A program made the position numbers and the translations under genes. DNA of 64,000 bases from assembly GCF_003096035.1 (NCBI RefSeq), contig NZ_CP029186.1:3454001-3518000 (forward strand). Reading direction: 5' to 3'. Shown in pieces: positions 18,899 to 27,240 of this stretch (its first letter is position 1; each line of letters opens with the position of its first letter). The notes below the pieces were generated by a model that searched no databases, was not told where the DNA came from, and was given only the letters and a program-made list of their open reading frames with translations. This stretch comes from Flavobacterium album (lineage in GTDB: Bacteria > Bacteroidota > Bacteroidia > Flavobacteriales > Flavobacteriaceae).

Positions 18899-19017
18899 GA
18901 TTTCAGATTTCAGAAGGTAGATTTCAGACTGAGCTACACTCATATCCTAAATACACGTTAGCATTATACTGCAAAAGTGTAGCTCAATCTGAAATCTGAA
19001 ATCAAAAATCTGAAATA
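18899..19017. repeat. large inverted repeat built from the ATTTCAGATT family, between convergent genes
   Basis: The left arm (18899-18944, GATTTCAGATTTCAG...GAGCTACACTCA) and the right arm (18976-19017, GTGTAGCTCAATCTGAAATC...) are imperfect complements separated by about 30 bp. It fills the space between aguA and the OmpA gene and could act as a bidirectional terminator. Confidence 0.6.
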
Positions 19018-19800
19018 CTAATTAGCAACTATCTCTATCTCTACCCTTCTGTTAGCCGTCTTCTCTTCCTCGCTCTTTTCAGGCAATGGGTACACCGGCC
19101 GGCTGCTGCCGAAGCTTTGGTAGGAAAGCCTCATCCTGTCGATACCGTTGTTCTTTAAAAATGCATATACGGCCAACGCCCTCTTTTGCGATATTTGGTT
19201 TGTCTCAATTTTCTGGCAGCAGATATGACCCTGAATATCGATCCTTAGGTTGGGATTGTTCTTCATAATGGTGAGCAATTCGTACAGCACTGGCCTTGAT
19301 TCAGGCAGCACGATGTCGGAATTATCGTAAAAATATAGTTTCGGTACTACTATTTTATCGCCTTTAACTGCTTCGTTCATCTTTTTTGTGAGTTCTGTCA
19401 CGACAGGCTCCGGTTTTTTCACAACCACGATTGGCTTTTGCCTGAAGTATAAAACCACTTTCCTGTCCATCGCCCTGTCGGCAGCGAATGATTCGCTTTC
19501 GCCAAAACCTTTTTCCTCGGTATTAGCTACATCAAGGCCGCCTTCTTTGAGCTTTTCATAAACATGCATTGCCCTGCGTTCCGAAAGGTTCTGATTATAC
19601 AACGCATTCCCAATGCTGTCGGCATATCCATATATCTTCTGTATCTCGATGTCTTTGTGCGTATTTATCCATGCTGAAAGGCTTACGGCAGAAGGGTTGT
19701 TCGCTTCATCTATATCAAAATCGAAATAAACGGTAAATTTCTCCTGGGCAGTGGCAAATAGTGTAAGGCATAGTGCCAATAGTAAGAATAGGCGCTTCAT
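19018..19800 (-). CDS. OmpA-like protein with two C-type domains
   Basis: The 260-aa protein has a signal peptide (MKRLFLLLALCLTLFATAQ). Two OmpA C-terminal-like modules follow: residues 23-125 (VYFDFDIDEANN, YADSIGNALYNQNLSERRAMHV, RKVVLYF) and about 150-258 (YDNSDIVLPESRPVLYELL, IDIQGHICCQKIETNQISQKRALAV, NRRVEIEIV). Such domains bind peptidoglycan non-covalently in the periplasm. There is no beta-barrel or lipobox, so it is a soluble periplasmic protein. The second module has HICCQ where the family usually has GHTD, so peptidoglycan binding may be altered. Its function is otherwise unassigned. Confidence 0.8.
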   Translation of the reverse strand: MKRLFLLLALCLTLFATAQEKFTVYFDFDIDEANNPSAVSLSAWINTHKDIEIQKIYGYADSIGNALYNQNLSERRAMHVYEKLKEGGLDVANTEEKGFGESESFAADRAMDRKVVLYFRQKPIVVVKKPEPVVTELTKKMNEAVKGDKIVVPKLYFYDNSDIVLPESRPVLYELLTIMKNNPNLRIDIQGHICCQKIETNQISQKRALAVYAFLKNNGIDRMRLSYQSFGSSRPVYPLPEKSEEEKTANRRVEIEIVAN

Positions 19801-20111
19801 CTGTTTGGTGTTGGTTATAATAATAACGAATGTAGGGATATTTTATTTTGAGCAGGTATCTAAGCGCTTCTTTGCCATCGTCCGTCCCGTTGTCCGCTAT
19901 ATTTGCTCCGTTCCCTGCCTTTGCCGGCAGGCAGGCTCCGCAGGATGCCGCTCCCACCGGGGCTAAGGGGCAAGGCCATTTTTTGTCAGTGATGTCCTCC
20001 CGTAGAGACGCAGTGACTGCGTCTCGCGTGCTTATTGGCGTTTCTTTACGTTAGACGCATTCAATGCGTCTCTACATTACGGTGCCATTTATGATCTGTG
20101 GAATTATTGTA
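19801..20111. repeat. gene-free region with palindromic GAGACGCA repeats
   Basis: Two hairpins are seen: GAGACGCAGT / ACTGCGTCTC (20005-20025) and AGACGCATT / AATGCGTCT (20053-20071). They share the TAGAGACGC...GCGTCTCTA pattern with 7850-7873. Before them, at 19910-19960, are GCAGGCAGGCTCC and GGATGCCGCTCC, the latter the complement of the GGAGCGGCATCC repeat near 15010. No convincing gene is present. Confidence 0.55.
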
Positions 20112-20139
20112 TAAAAAAACCTGCCATTTTCACGGCAGG
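20112..20139 (-). terminator. Rho-independent terminator of glnN
   Basis: On the minus strand a CCTGCC / GGCAGG stem with an 8-nt loop is followed by seven T residues. It lies 30 bp beyond the glnN stop codon. Confidence 0.85.
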
Positions 20140-20168
20140 CCTCACTCAAAAAAATCTTTTATGAAATA

Positions 20169-22358
20169 TTATCGTGTGAATAATAATTCCCTGTATTTAG
20201 CCAGTGTCCAAATTTCATCGTCAACAAGGAGCTCCAGCTTATCGCAATGCTCCCTGATCACATCGAAGTATGGCTTTACGGTATCGCAGTAAGCGTGTGC
20301 CATTTCTTCAGCGCTGCCCAGGTTATTAGCATTTTTGCGGGCTTCGGTCATTTCCTCCACCTTAGAGTTGATGCCGGCGATGTGTCCCGATATCTCTTTG
20401 ATAAGCGCTATCTGTTCCTTAGCTACATTTTCAAAATCTTTACCAAATATCTCCTTAAGGCCTTTTACGTTCTCAATAAGGATGTTTTGGTAGCGGATAG
20501 CTGTAGGGATCACGTGATTGCGCGCGATATCGCCCAATACCCTGCCTTCAATCTGAATCTTTTTAGTGTACTCTTCAAGCTCTATCTCATAACGGGCTTC
20601 TGCCTCAACATGGTTCATTACGTTCATTTCCTCGAACAAAGCAAGCGACTGTGCTGATACTTTTGCCTTCAGTGCAGATGGTGTAGTCTTGAAGTTGCTC
20701 AGGCCGCGTTTTGCCGCTTCCTGTTCCCATGCTTCGCTATAACCGTCGCCCTCAAAAAGGATAGCTTTGGTTTCCTTGATGTATTCCCTTAACACATTAA
20801 ATATCGCATCGTCTTTCTTCATGCCTTTGCCATCGATAAGCGCATCCACTTCTTTTTTGAAGTCCTTTAGCTGCTTGGCAACAATGGTATTAACGATGGT
20901 CATGGCGTTGGCGCAGTTAGCGCTCGATCCTACTGCCCTGAACTCGAATTTATTTCCGGTGAACGCAAATGGCGAAGTCCTGTTCCTGTCGGTATTATCC
21001 AGCAATACATCCGGGATTTTGCCTACTACATTCAGTTTAAGGTCGGTTTTCTCTTCAGGTGAAAGCTTGCCTGACGATACGCCTTCAAGCTCTGCAAGCA
21101 CTTTGGTAAGCTGCTCTCCGATAAACACCGATATGATTGCCGGCGGTGCTTCGTTGGCACCAAGCCTGTGGTCGTTCGTAGCTGTAGCGATAGAAGCCCT
21201 CATCAGCTCCTCATTAGTATATACCGCCTTGATGGTATTGATGAAGAACGTAAGGAACTGCAGGTTGCTCATTGGCGTTTTGCCCGGGCCTAAAAGGTTC
21301 ACACCGGTATCAGTAGCCAGCGACCAGTTGTTGTGCTTACCCGAACCGTTCACCCCTTTGAAAGGCTTTTCATGGAAAAGCACTTTAAAGTCGTGGCGCT
21401 CTGCAACTTTCTGCATCACGTCCATCAATAAAGAGTTATGGTCAACTGCAAGGTTGGTCTCTTCGAATATTGGTGCAAGCTCAAACTGGTTGGGAGCAAC
21501 CTCGTTGTGGCGCGTCTTTACCGGGATGCCCAAAAGCATACACTCGTTCTCAAGGTCCCTCATATAATTAAGTACACGTGTTGGGATAGAACCGAAATAG
21601 TGATCTTCTAACTGCTGCCCTTTTGCGGAAGCATGCCCAAGAAGCGTACGGCCTGTAAGAGTAATATCCGGCCTTGAATTGGCAAGCGCCGAATCCACAA
21701 GGAAATATTCCTGTTCCCATCCGAGGGTAGCGGTAACTTTCTTAACGTTCTTGTCGAAATAGCGGCATACATCGGTAGCCGCTTCATCAACGGCAGAAAG
21801 CGCCCTTAATAAAGGTGTCTTATAATCGAGTGCTTCCCCGGTGTACGATACGAATACCGTAGGGATACACAATGTAGTACCATATATAAACGCAGGTGAT
21901 GTTGGGTCCCATGCGGTATAGCCGCGCGCCTCGAAAGTATTCCTGATACCGCCGTTCGGGAAGCTGGATGCATCCGGTTCCTGTTGTACAAGCTGGCTTC
22001 CGCCGAATTTCTCTACCGGGTCAGAACCGTCATAAGAAGTTTCAAAGAAGGCATCGTGCTTTTCTGCGGTAGCGCCTGTAAGCGGCTGGAACCAGTGGGT
22101 ATAGTGGGTAACACCCTTGGCAAGCGCCCATTCTTTCATACCCATTGCAATATAATCGGCAAGTTTACGGTCTATTTTAGTTCCGTGCTGCACTGCGCTT
22201 TGCACCGCCTTGTAGGCTTCCGGTGTCAAAAACTGACGCATCGCCTTGTCATTGAACACATTACTTCCAAAAATGATTGATTTTCTGTCGAGCTCTTCTA
22301 CTTTAACCGGCCTTCTGTTGGCGGTTTGTTGCAGGGCATGAGAACGGAATGTTGACAT
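20169..22358 (-). CDS. glnN: type III glutamine synthetase
   Basis: The 729-aa length is typical of GSIII, the large glutamine synthetase of Bacteroides-type bacteria (GSI has about 470 residues). Family landmarks include the GSIII-specific N-terminal domain (RKSIIFGSNVFNDKAMRQFLT), WFQPLTGATAEKHDAF, GWEQEYFLVD, HNEVAPNQFELAP, GVNGSGKHNNWSL (ATP/substrate site), GANEAPPAIISVFIG and NRTSPFAFTGNKFEFRAVG. It condenses glutamate, ammonia and ATP to glutamine and is probably the main ammonium-assimilating enzyme in the cytoplasm. A perfect -7 box lies 42 bp upstream and a strong terminator follows. No nitrogen regulator is adjacent; gdhA lies far away at the right edge. Confidence 0.96.
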   Translation of the reverse strand: MSTFRSHALQQTANRRPVKVEELDRKSIIFGSNVFNDKAMRQFLTPEAYKAVQSAVQHGTKIDRKLADYIAMGMKEWALAKGVTHYTHWFQPLTGATAEKHDAFFETSYDGSDPVEKFGGSQLVQQEPDASSFPNGGIRNTFEARGYTAWDPTSPAFIYGTTLCIPTVFVSYTGEALDYKTPLLRALSAVDEAATDVCRYFDKNVKKVTATLGWEQEYFLVDSALANSRPDITLTGRTLLGHASAKGQQLEDHYFGSIPTRVLNYMRDLENECMLLGIPVKTRHNEVAPNQFELAPIFEETNLAVDHNSLLMDVMQKVAERHDFKVLFHEKPFKGVNGSGKHNNWSLATDTGVNLLGPGKTPMSNLQFLTFFINTIKAVYTNEELMRASIATATNDHRLGANEAPPAIISVFIGEQLTKVLAELEGVSSGKLSPEEKTDLKLNVVGKIPDVLLDNTDRNRTSPFAFTGNKFEFRAVGSSANCANAMTIVNTIVAKQLKDFKKEVDALIDGKGMKKDDAIFNVLREYIKETKAILFEGDGYSEAWEQEAAKRGLSNFKTTPSALKAKVSAQSLALFEEMNVMNHVEAEARYEIELEEYTKKIQIEGRVLGDIARNHVIPTAIRYQNILIENVKGLKEIFGKDFENVAKEQIALIKEISGHIAGINSKVEEMTEARKNANNLGSAEEMAHAYCDTVKPYFDVIREHCDKLELLVDDEIWTLAKYRELLFTR

Positions 22359-22707
22359 GAAACTGGGTTTTTAATGTTAGTGATAGATTAAAACTTGCGC
22401 AAATGTACAAAAAAATGTTTCAAATTTTAAACACCCCTATTTTTTTAGGGGTTAAATTTTAATTATTTTATCAAACACCTAATGCACCCCTACCAATACC
22501 ATCACTAACTGCACATACTTTAAATCTATACATCAAACCACATCCGGATTACAGATAATTCAACAATATTCCTACATTCGTTAATAAAAATATAAAATTC
22601 CCAAAGCGCTGTTAATTGAGTTAAATATTTACTAACCAAATTGCCTTTTGAGTGATGATGTCATAATTTAGTCGAAGAATTTATCACTAACCATAAACAA
22701 TACGAAA
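22359..22707. other. AT-rich intergenic region between divergent glnN and YtxH-like gene
   Basis: This 349-bp region is strongly AT-rich. It holds the glnN promoter (22400-22407) and, near 22664, TAATTTAG, a poor match to a -7 box for the YtxH-like gene. No coding signal, stable RNA or repeat was recognised in the rest. Confidence 0.5.
22400..22407 (-). promoter_or_regulatory. -7 promoter element TACATTTG of glnN
   Basis: An exact TAnnTTTG match on the minus strand, 42 bp upstream of the start codon. Confidence 0.65.
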
Positions 22708-22968
22708 ATGAAAAATAAAAAGATGATCGTGGGCATTGCTGTAGGAGCAGCAATTCTTGCGGGAGCAGCAGTGCTAATTGCACGCAGAAGGTCACAGAGA
22801 AACTTTCAGGCACAGGTTGATGAAGCCAAAGAAAACTTTAGCGGAAAGCTTCAGGAGCTTAAGCGCAAAGCACAGAAAGAGTACAGGAATTCATCATCCG
22901 AAGTTAAGGATGCAGTAAACGGCGCCAAAGACAGGGCCAATGAATGGGTTAACAAAGCCCGTGCTTAA
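22708..22968 (+). CDS. small YtxH-like membrane-anchored protein
   Basis: The 86-aa protein has one N-terminal transmembrane helix (IVGIAVGAAILAGAAVLIARRR, with a GxxxG/Ala-rich face). A charged, helical, Lys/Ala/Glu-rich tail follows (VDEAKENFSGKLQELKRKAQKEYRNSSSEVKDA). This is the look of the YtxH/gas-vesicle-GvpP-like group, small proteins often induced by stress. Its function is unknown. The tail should lie in the cytoplasm by the positive-inside rule. It is monocistronic with a clear terminator. Confidence 0.7.
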   Translation: MKNKKMIVGIAVGAAILAGAAVLIARRRSQRNFQAQVDEAKENFSGKLQELKRKAQKEYRNSSSEVKDAVNGAKDRANEWVNKARA

Positions 22969-23016
22969 TTAATCAATATCCACTTCCAGATAAATCCCGT
23001 TAAGGGATTATATAGA

Positions 23017-23046
23017 GCCGGTTATGAGATTTTGTAACCGGCTTTT
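23017..23046 (+). terminator. Rho-independent terminator
   Basis: An 8-bp stem GCCGGTTA / TAACCGGC with a 10-nt loop is followed by four T residues, 49 bp after the YtxH-like stop. Confidence 0.75.
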
Positions 23047-23108
23047 AAACCATGCCAATGAGATTGCACAGAATGAAAATCAACTACTAATACCCTATAA
23101 TAAGCGCT

Positions 23109-25481
23109 ATGAAAACCAGAAAATCCGCCGGAAAAAAATTCCAGCCCTACAATACACTTATCGAACAGCTGGCAGCCCAGAACTTTACCTACCAAAATGC
23201 AGATAGCCTTCCGGAAATACTGGTGCTTACCACTTTCCCGCCAAGGCAATGCGGCATCGCAACCTATTCGCAGGACCTTATCAAAGCTCTTAATGACCAT
23301 TATGTAGATTCATTCTCCATTAAAGTATGCGCGCTGGAAACTGACAAAGAAAAACATACCTATGAGGATGCTTCCGTAAAATACATCCTTAATACCTCTC
23401 AGCCGGAGTCATACGTTGAGCTTGCAAAAGCCATCAATGCCGATGAGAATTTAAAAATAGTGCTCATCCAGCATGAGTTTGGGCTTTTCCATGAAACAGT
23501 AAAAGACTTTAATACTTTTGTTGATGCTGTTGAGAAGCCGCTTACCGTTGTATTCCATACGGTGCTGCCTAATCCTAATGAAGAGTTCAAAGCAAATGTG
23601 CAGCACATCCTGAATAGGGTTGACTCCCTTATTGTAATGACCAACAACGCGGCCGATATACTGGTGCGCGACTATATAATTGATCGTGACAAAATTGCGG
23701 TTATACCGCACGGCACCCACCTTGTAGCCCACACCGACAAGAATGAGCTGAAACGCAAATACGGTTTTGAAGGAAGGAAAGTGCTTTCAACTTTTGGTTT
23801 GCTAAGCTCAGGAAAAAGTATTGAGACTACACTTGATGCACTGCCTAATGTGATCAACAAAGCGCCCGAAACGCTATTCCTTATCATTGGGAAAACCCAC
23901 CCTACGGTAGCTTTGCAGGAAGGTGAGAAATACCGTGATTCACTTATTGAGAAAATAAATGAACTTGGTATTCAGGACAATGTGAAATTCATCAACAAAT
24001 ATGTAGACCTTCCGGAACTGCTGGAGTACCTTCAGCTTACCGATATTTACGTGTTCTCGTCAAAAGACCCGAATCAGGCAGTGAGCGGCACATTTGCTTA
24101 TGCACTAAGCTGCGGATGCCCTATCATCTCTACCCCTATCCCGCACGCCAAAGAAGTTTTGGCTGGTGATACCGGTATGACGTTCGATTTCGGAAATTCA
24201 GAGCAATTGGCGGAAGCGATAAACACTTTGCTGTTCGACGTGCAGCGCAGGAACACCATGGTACTTAACGGCCTTCACAAAATAATCCATACCGCCTGGG
24301 AAAACTCGGCAGTAGACCATGCAAAGCTTCTTGAGAGGACAGCCGGTGGCACCATCAGGCTGCAATACAGGAACCCTGAGGTTAACCTACAGCACATCAA
24401 GAATATGACCACCGACTTCGGGATGCTGCAATTCAGCAAACTGAACAGGCCCGATATAAATTCAGGCTATACGCTTGACGACAATGCACGTGCGCTCATC
24501 GCTATGTGCCAGCATTATAAATCCTACAGGGATGAATCGGTAATGAAATACATCAATATATATGTTAATTTCATCGACTACTGTCAAAGCAAGGACGGCA
24601 GCTTCCTGAACTATGTTGATTACAATACCAACTTTACAGAGCAAAACAGGAACGAAAACCTTGAGGACAGTTCCGGCCGTGCCATGTGGGCATTGGGATA
24701 TGTAGTCTCGCTTGGGAAGATCCTTCCGGAAGCTATAGTGAAAAAAGCAGCCTCGATGTTCGAAAGGTCGCTGTCGCGCACAAAGAATGTATATTCTACA
24801 AGGGCAATGGCATTTACAATTAAAGGATTATATTACTATAACCGTTACATCAAAAATGACGACACCCAGATCTATATCAGTCTATTTGCCGACAGGCTGG
24901 TGCAAATGTACCGCCACGAGGCCGATAGCGAATGGAAATGGTTCGAGGGCTACCTCACCTATGCCAACAGCGTACTACCTGAAGCGTTACTGTTAAGCTA
25001 TAGCATAACAGGTAATGAGGTGTACAAAGAGGTTGCAAAAGAGTCATTCGACTTCTTGCTTTCACAAACCTTTGATGAAAATTCGATTCAGGTAATTTCT
25101 AACCGCAGTTGGCTCATTAAAGGAGGCGAAAGGGCGACCTGCGGCGAACAGCCTATAGATGTGGCTTATACCATATTGGCACTGCGCAAGTTCCATGACA
25201 TTTTTAAAGAAGAGGAATACCTCAATAAAATGGAAATGGCATTCAACTGGTTCCTTGGCAACAACCGCCTGCACCAGGTAGTTTACAACCCATGCACAGG
25301 AGGCTGTTTTGACGGAATGGAAGAGAAAAACGTAAACCTGAACCAGGGAGCAGAAAGCACCGTGAGCTACCTTATGGCAAGGCTTACAATATCAAAATAT
25401 TTCGGCAACCCGAATATGAGTTATTTCAGGAGGAAACAAAGGGCAAATAAAGTTGCTGCTTTGCGCCAGCTGGAATTCTAA
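23109..25481 (+). CDS. two-module protein: GT4-type glycosyltransferase plus C-terminal helical-barrel domain
   Basis: The 790-aa protein has an N-terminal glycosyltransferase with GT-B fold (about 35-410). Motifs seen are LTTFPPRQCGIATYSQDL, the acceptor-side GIATY glycine turn, VIPHGTH, STFGLLSSGKSIETTLDAL, and the donor-site stretch DIYVFSSKDPNQAVSGTFAYALSCGCPIISTPI. A linker leads into an all-helical region (about 430-780) with repeated Trp/Tyr-rich helices (SGYTLDDNARALIAM, GRAMWALGYV, FEGYLTYANSVLPEAL, GGCFDGM, GAESTVSYLMA). It looks like an (alpha/alpha)6 toroid of a glycoside-processing type. One polypeptide may therefore join sugar transfer to sugar binding, trimming or phosphorolysis. 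Cytoplasmic; substrate unknown. It is monocistronic, with a strong terminator. Confidence 0.8.
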   Translation: MKTRKSAGKKFQPYNTLIEQLAAQNFTYQNADSLPEILVLTTFPPRQCGIATYSQDLIKALNDHYVDSFSIKVCALETDKEKHTYEDASVKYILNTSQPESYVELAKAINADENLKIVLIQHEFGLFHETVKDFNTFVDAVEKPLTVVFHTVLPNPNEEFKANVQHILNRVDSLIVMTNNAADILVRDYIIDRDKIAVIPHGTHLVAHTDKNELKRKYGFEGRKVLSTFGLLSSGKSIETTLDALPNVINKAPETLFLIIGKTHPTVALQEGEKYRDSLIEKINELGIQDNVKFINKYVDLPELLEYLQLTDIYVFSSKDPNQAVSGTFAYALSCGCPIISTPIPHAKEVLAGDTGMTFDFGNSEQLAEAINTLLFDVQRRNTMVLNGLHKIIHTAWENSAVDHAKLLERTAGGTIRLQYRNPEVNLQHIKNMTTDFGMLQFSKLNRPDINSGYTLDDNARALIAMCQHYKSYRDESVMKYINIYVNFIDYCQSKDGSFLNYVDYNTNFTEQNRNENLEDSSGRAMWALGYVVSLGKILPEAIVKKAASMFERSLSRTKNVYSTRAMAFTIKGLYYYNRYIKNDDTQIYISLFADRLVQMYRHEADSEWKWFEGYLTYANSVLPEALLLSYSITGNEVYKEVAKESFDFLLSQTFDENSIQVISNRSWLIKGGERATCGEQPIDVAYTILALRKFHDIFKEEEYLNKMEMAFNWFLGNNRLHQVVYNPCTGGCFDGMEEKNVNLNQGAESTVSYLMARLTISKYFGNPNMSYFRRKQRANKVAALRQLEF

Positions 25482-25504
25482 ACCCAAACAATGCAGAAGA
25501 AATG

Positions 25505-25532
25505 AGCCCCGATTTATCGGGGCTTATTTTTT
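25505..25532 (+). terminator. Rho-independent terminator
   Basis: A 9-bp AGCCCCGAT / ATCGGGGCT stem with a 2-nt loop is followed by TATTTTTT, 24 bp after the glycosyltransferase stop. Confidence 0.85.
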
Positions 25533-25534
25533 GG

Positions 25535-25565
25535 CCTCCCCAGCCCTCTCCAAAGGAGAGGGAGC
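25535..25565. repeat. CCCTCTCC-AAA-GGAGAGGG hairpin repeat
   Basis: An 8-bp perfect inverted repeat with a 3-nt loop, preceded by CCTCCCCAG. From general knowledge this is a frequent interspersed sequence in Flavobacterium-type genomes. A degenerate relative seems to form the 3' end of the DUF1361 gene (about 29077-29115). Confidence 0.55.
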
Positions 25566-25656
25566 CGCGACGTGCATACTCATACTTTGTCACGAAGTAT
25601 ATAAATCCCTCCATTAACCAAATAAAAAATATTTGTTAGAAGCAATGTACATTCGA

Positions 25657-25697
25657 GTGAAGCTCAATCTGAAATCTACAATCTGAAATCTGAAATT
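25657..25697. repeat. ATTTCAGATT-family interspersed repeat
   Basis: Contains AGTGAAGCTCAATCTGAAAT followed by CTACAATCTGAAATC, the same family as 18899-19017 and (opposite orientation) 35656-35700. Confidence 0.55.
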
Positions 25698-25704
25698 TTT
25701 CAAG

Positions 25705-25712
25705 TAACTTTG
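25705..25712 (+). promoter_or_regulatory. -7 promoter element TAACTTTG
   Basis: An exact TAnnTTTG match 21 bp upstream of the lipoprotein start at 25733, placed directly after an interspersed repeat. Confidence 0.65.
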
Positions 25713-25732
25713 GCAAATAATATATTTCATCA

Positions 25733-26179
25733 ATGAAAAAACTCCTGTTATTATCACTTACCGCATTCGTATTTGCTTCATGCACAAGTACGCGAAACAC
25801 TATAAAGAATATAGATGATAATGCCAAAATGCCTGCGCTCTCTAAAGAAAAGACGTTTGTAATTACTGAAGTGGGTACAGATAAGAAGTATGGCTATGAC
25901 CAGGACTATCCTGTAAATCTTGGCTTTATGCATTATACAATGGCAGAGAAAAATGTACAGCGTTATTTCGATGCACTCACAGGTCCTAAAGGCCAAAAGC
26001 TGACATATACTAAGGTTGATACCTGCTGCCCGTTTCCGTCAAAGAAAACCGATGTGGGTGCCGGGATGCTGGATATATATGAAGTGACCTGGGAAGGCCT
26101 TGCCGAACCGGTACGCATTTATGTAAACGTTTATGAAAAAGGCGCTATCGTTGCCCCTGTGGGATTTGGGATAAAGTAA
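25733..26179 (+). CDS. small lipoprotein upstream of kdsA
   Basis: The 148-aa protein has a lipoprotein signal peptide (MKKLLLLSLTAFVFASC, lipobox FASC, Cys17). The mature part is a compact alpha/beta domain with TCCPF and the C-terminal VNVYEKGAIVAPVGFGIK. I do not know its function. From memory, similar flavobacterial lipoproteins next to kdsA have been mislabelled as KDO8P aldolase because of that position; nothing in the sequence supports enzyme activity. It has its own promoter, and kdsA has another, so the two are neighbours rather than one tight operon. Confidence 0.7.
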   Translation: MKKLLLLSLTAFVFASCTSTRNTIKNIDDNAKMPALSKEKTFVITEVGTDKKYGYDQDYPVNLGFMHYTMAEKNVQRYFDALTGPKGQKLTYTKVDTCCPFPSKKTDVGAGMLDIYEVTWEGLAEPVRIYVNVYEKGAIVAPVGFGIK

Positions 26180-26274
26180 AGTTTCGGGTTTCGGGTTTTG
26201 GGTTTCGGGTTCGGAGTTTGACGCATATCGTATCTGAGTAGCAACCCGGAACCCTCAACTCTGAACCCGAAACT
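26178..26274. repeat. inverted repeat made of GGGTTTCGGG units
   Basis: The left arm (26178-26221) carries repeated GTTTCGGGTTTTGGGTTTCGG. The right arm (26243-26274) carries AACCCGGAACCC...GAACCCGAAACT, its rough complement. It ends eight bases before the kdsA -7 box and begins at the stop of the lipoprotein gene. Confidence 0.6.
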
Positions 26275-26281
26275 ATTTTCG

Positions 26282-26289
26282 TATCTTTG
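26282..26289 (+). promoter_or_regulatory. -7 promoter element TATCTTTG of kdsA
   Basis: An exact TAnnTTTG match 20 bp upstream of the kdsA ATG. Confidence 0.65.
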
Positions 26290-26309
26290 CAAAAATTTAA
26301 AACACAACA

Positions 26310-27128
26310 ATGGACTTAAATAATATTCCACAGATAAAACATACCGATAGCGGCAATTTCTTTCTACTGGCAGGCCCATGTGCCATTGAGGGAGAGGAAA
26401 TGGCACTTCGCATTGCTGAAAAACTTGTTGAAGTAACCGACCGCCTTGAAATTCCTTACGTTTTTAAAGGCTCGTTTAAAAAGGCGAACCGTTCGCGCAT
26501 TGACAGCTTTAGCGGCATTGGCGACGAGAAAGCGCTGAAGATACTGGAGAAGGTATCCAAAACTTTTGGTGTTCCAACCGTTACCGATATCCATACCAAT
26601 GAAGATGCTACAATGGCAGCGGAATATGTGGATGTGCTGCAGATCCCGGCTTTCCTTGTCCGCCAGACCGACCTTGTTGTCGCTGCTGCCAATACCGGAA
26701 AAACAGTAAACCTGAAGAAAGGCCAGTTCATGAGCCCGGAGAGTATGAAGCATGCAGTACAGAAAGTGCTGGACTGCAATAACCCTAACGTTATGGCTAC
26801 CGACCGTGGCACCATGTTCGGGTACCAGGATATGATCGTGGACTACCGCGGCATCCCTACCATGCAGCAATTTGCCACGACTGTGCTTGACGTAACCCAC
26901 TCGCTGCAACAGCCCAACCAAACTATCGGCGTTACCGGTGGCCGTCCCGATATGATTGAGACCATTGCCAAAGCAGGTATAGCAGTAGGCGTTGACGGTA
27001 TATTTATCGAAACACACTTCGACCCGGCGAATGCTAAAAGTGATGGCGCCAACATGTTGCACCTGGACTATTTTGAAGGGTTAATGAATAAATTGGTGGC
27101 GATCAGGAAAACAGTGAATAATTTTTAA
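26310..27128 (+). CDS. kdsA: 3-deoxy-8-phosphooctulonate synthase (KDO8P synthase)
   Basis: The 272-aa cytoplasmic TIM-barrel enzyme condenses arabinose 5-phosphate with phosphoenolpyruvate to KDO 8-phosphate, the first committed step of KDO synthesis for lipopolysaccharide. Diagnostic motifs are FLLAGPCAIEGEEMALRIAE, YVFKGSFKKANRSRIDSFSG, GVPTVTDIHTNEDA, LQIPAFLVRQTDL, NLKKGQFMSPE, TDRGTMFGY and a C-terminal VDGIFIETHFDPANAKSDGANML. Length matches the family. The Asn (not Cys) in KKANRSR points to the metal-independent class. It has its own promoter and terminator. Confidence 0.96.
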   Translation: MDLNNIPQIKHTDSGNFFLLAGPCAIEGEEMALRIAEKLVEVTDRLEIPYVFKGSFKKANRSRIDSFSGIGDEKALKILEKVSKTFGVPTVTDIHTNEDATMAAEYVDVLQIPAFLVRQTDLVVAAANTGKTVNLKKGQFMSPESMKHAVQKVLDCNNPNVMATDRGTMFGYQDMIVDYRGIPTMQQFATTVLDVTHSLQQPNQTIGVTGGRPDMIETIAKAGIAVGVDGIFIETHFDPANAKSDGANMLHLDYFEGLMNKLVAIRKTVNNF

Positions 27129-27172
27129 TTTTTTATTTTCTATTGATTATTGAATCGTGGAAATAATAGTAT

Positions 27173-27199
27173 AAGGACAGTTTAGGCTGTCCTTTTTTT
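27173..27199 (+). terminator. Rho-independent terminator after kdsA
   Basis: An 8-bp AAGGACAG / CTGTCCTT stem with a 6-nt loop is followed by a T run, 45 bp after the stop. Confidence 0.85.
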
Positions 27200-27240
27200 A
27201 TTAATAGTATCGTCTAATCTTTTATAATTCTATCATCTAA

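Noticed and set aside
26364..27062. 232-residue minus-strand open frame over kdsA
   Set aside because: The plus strand has every KDO8P synthase motif; the antisense frame is a codon-bias shadow.
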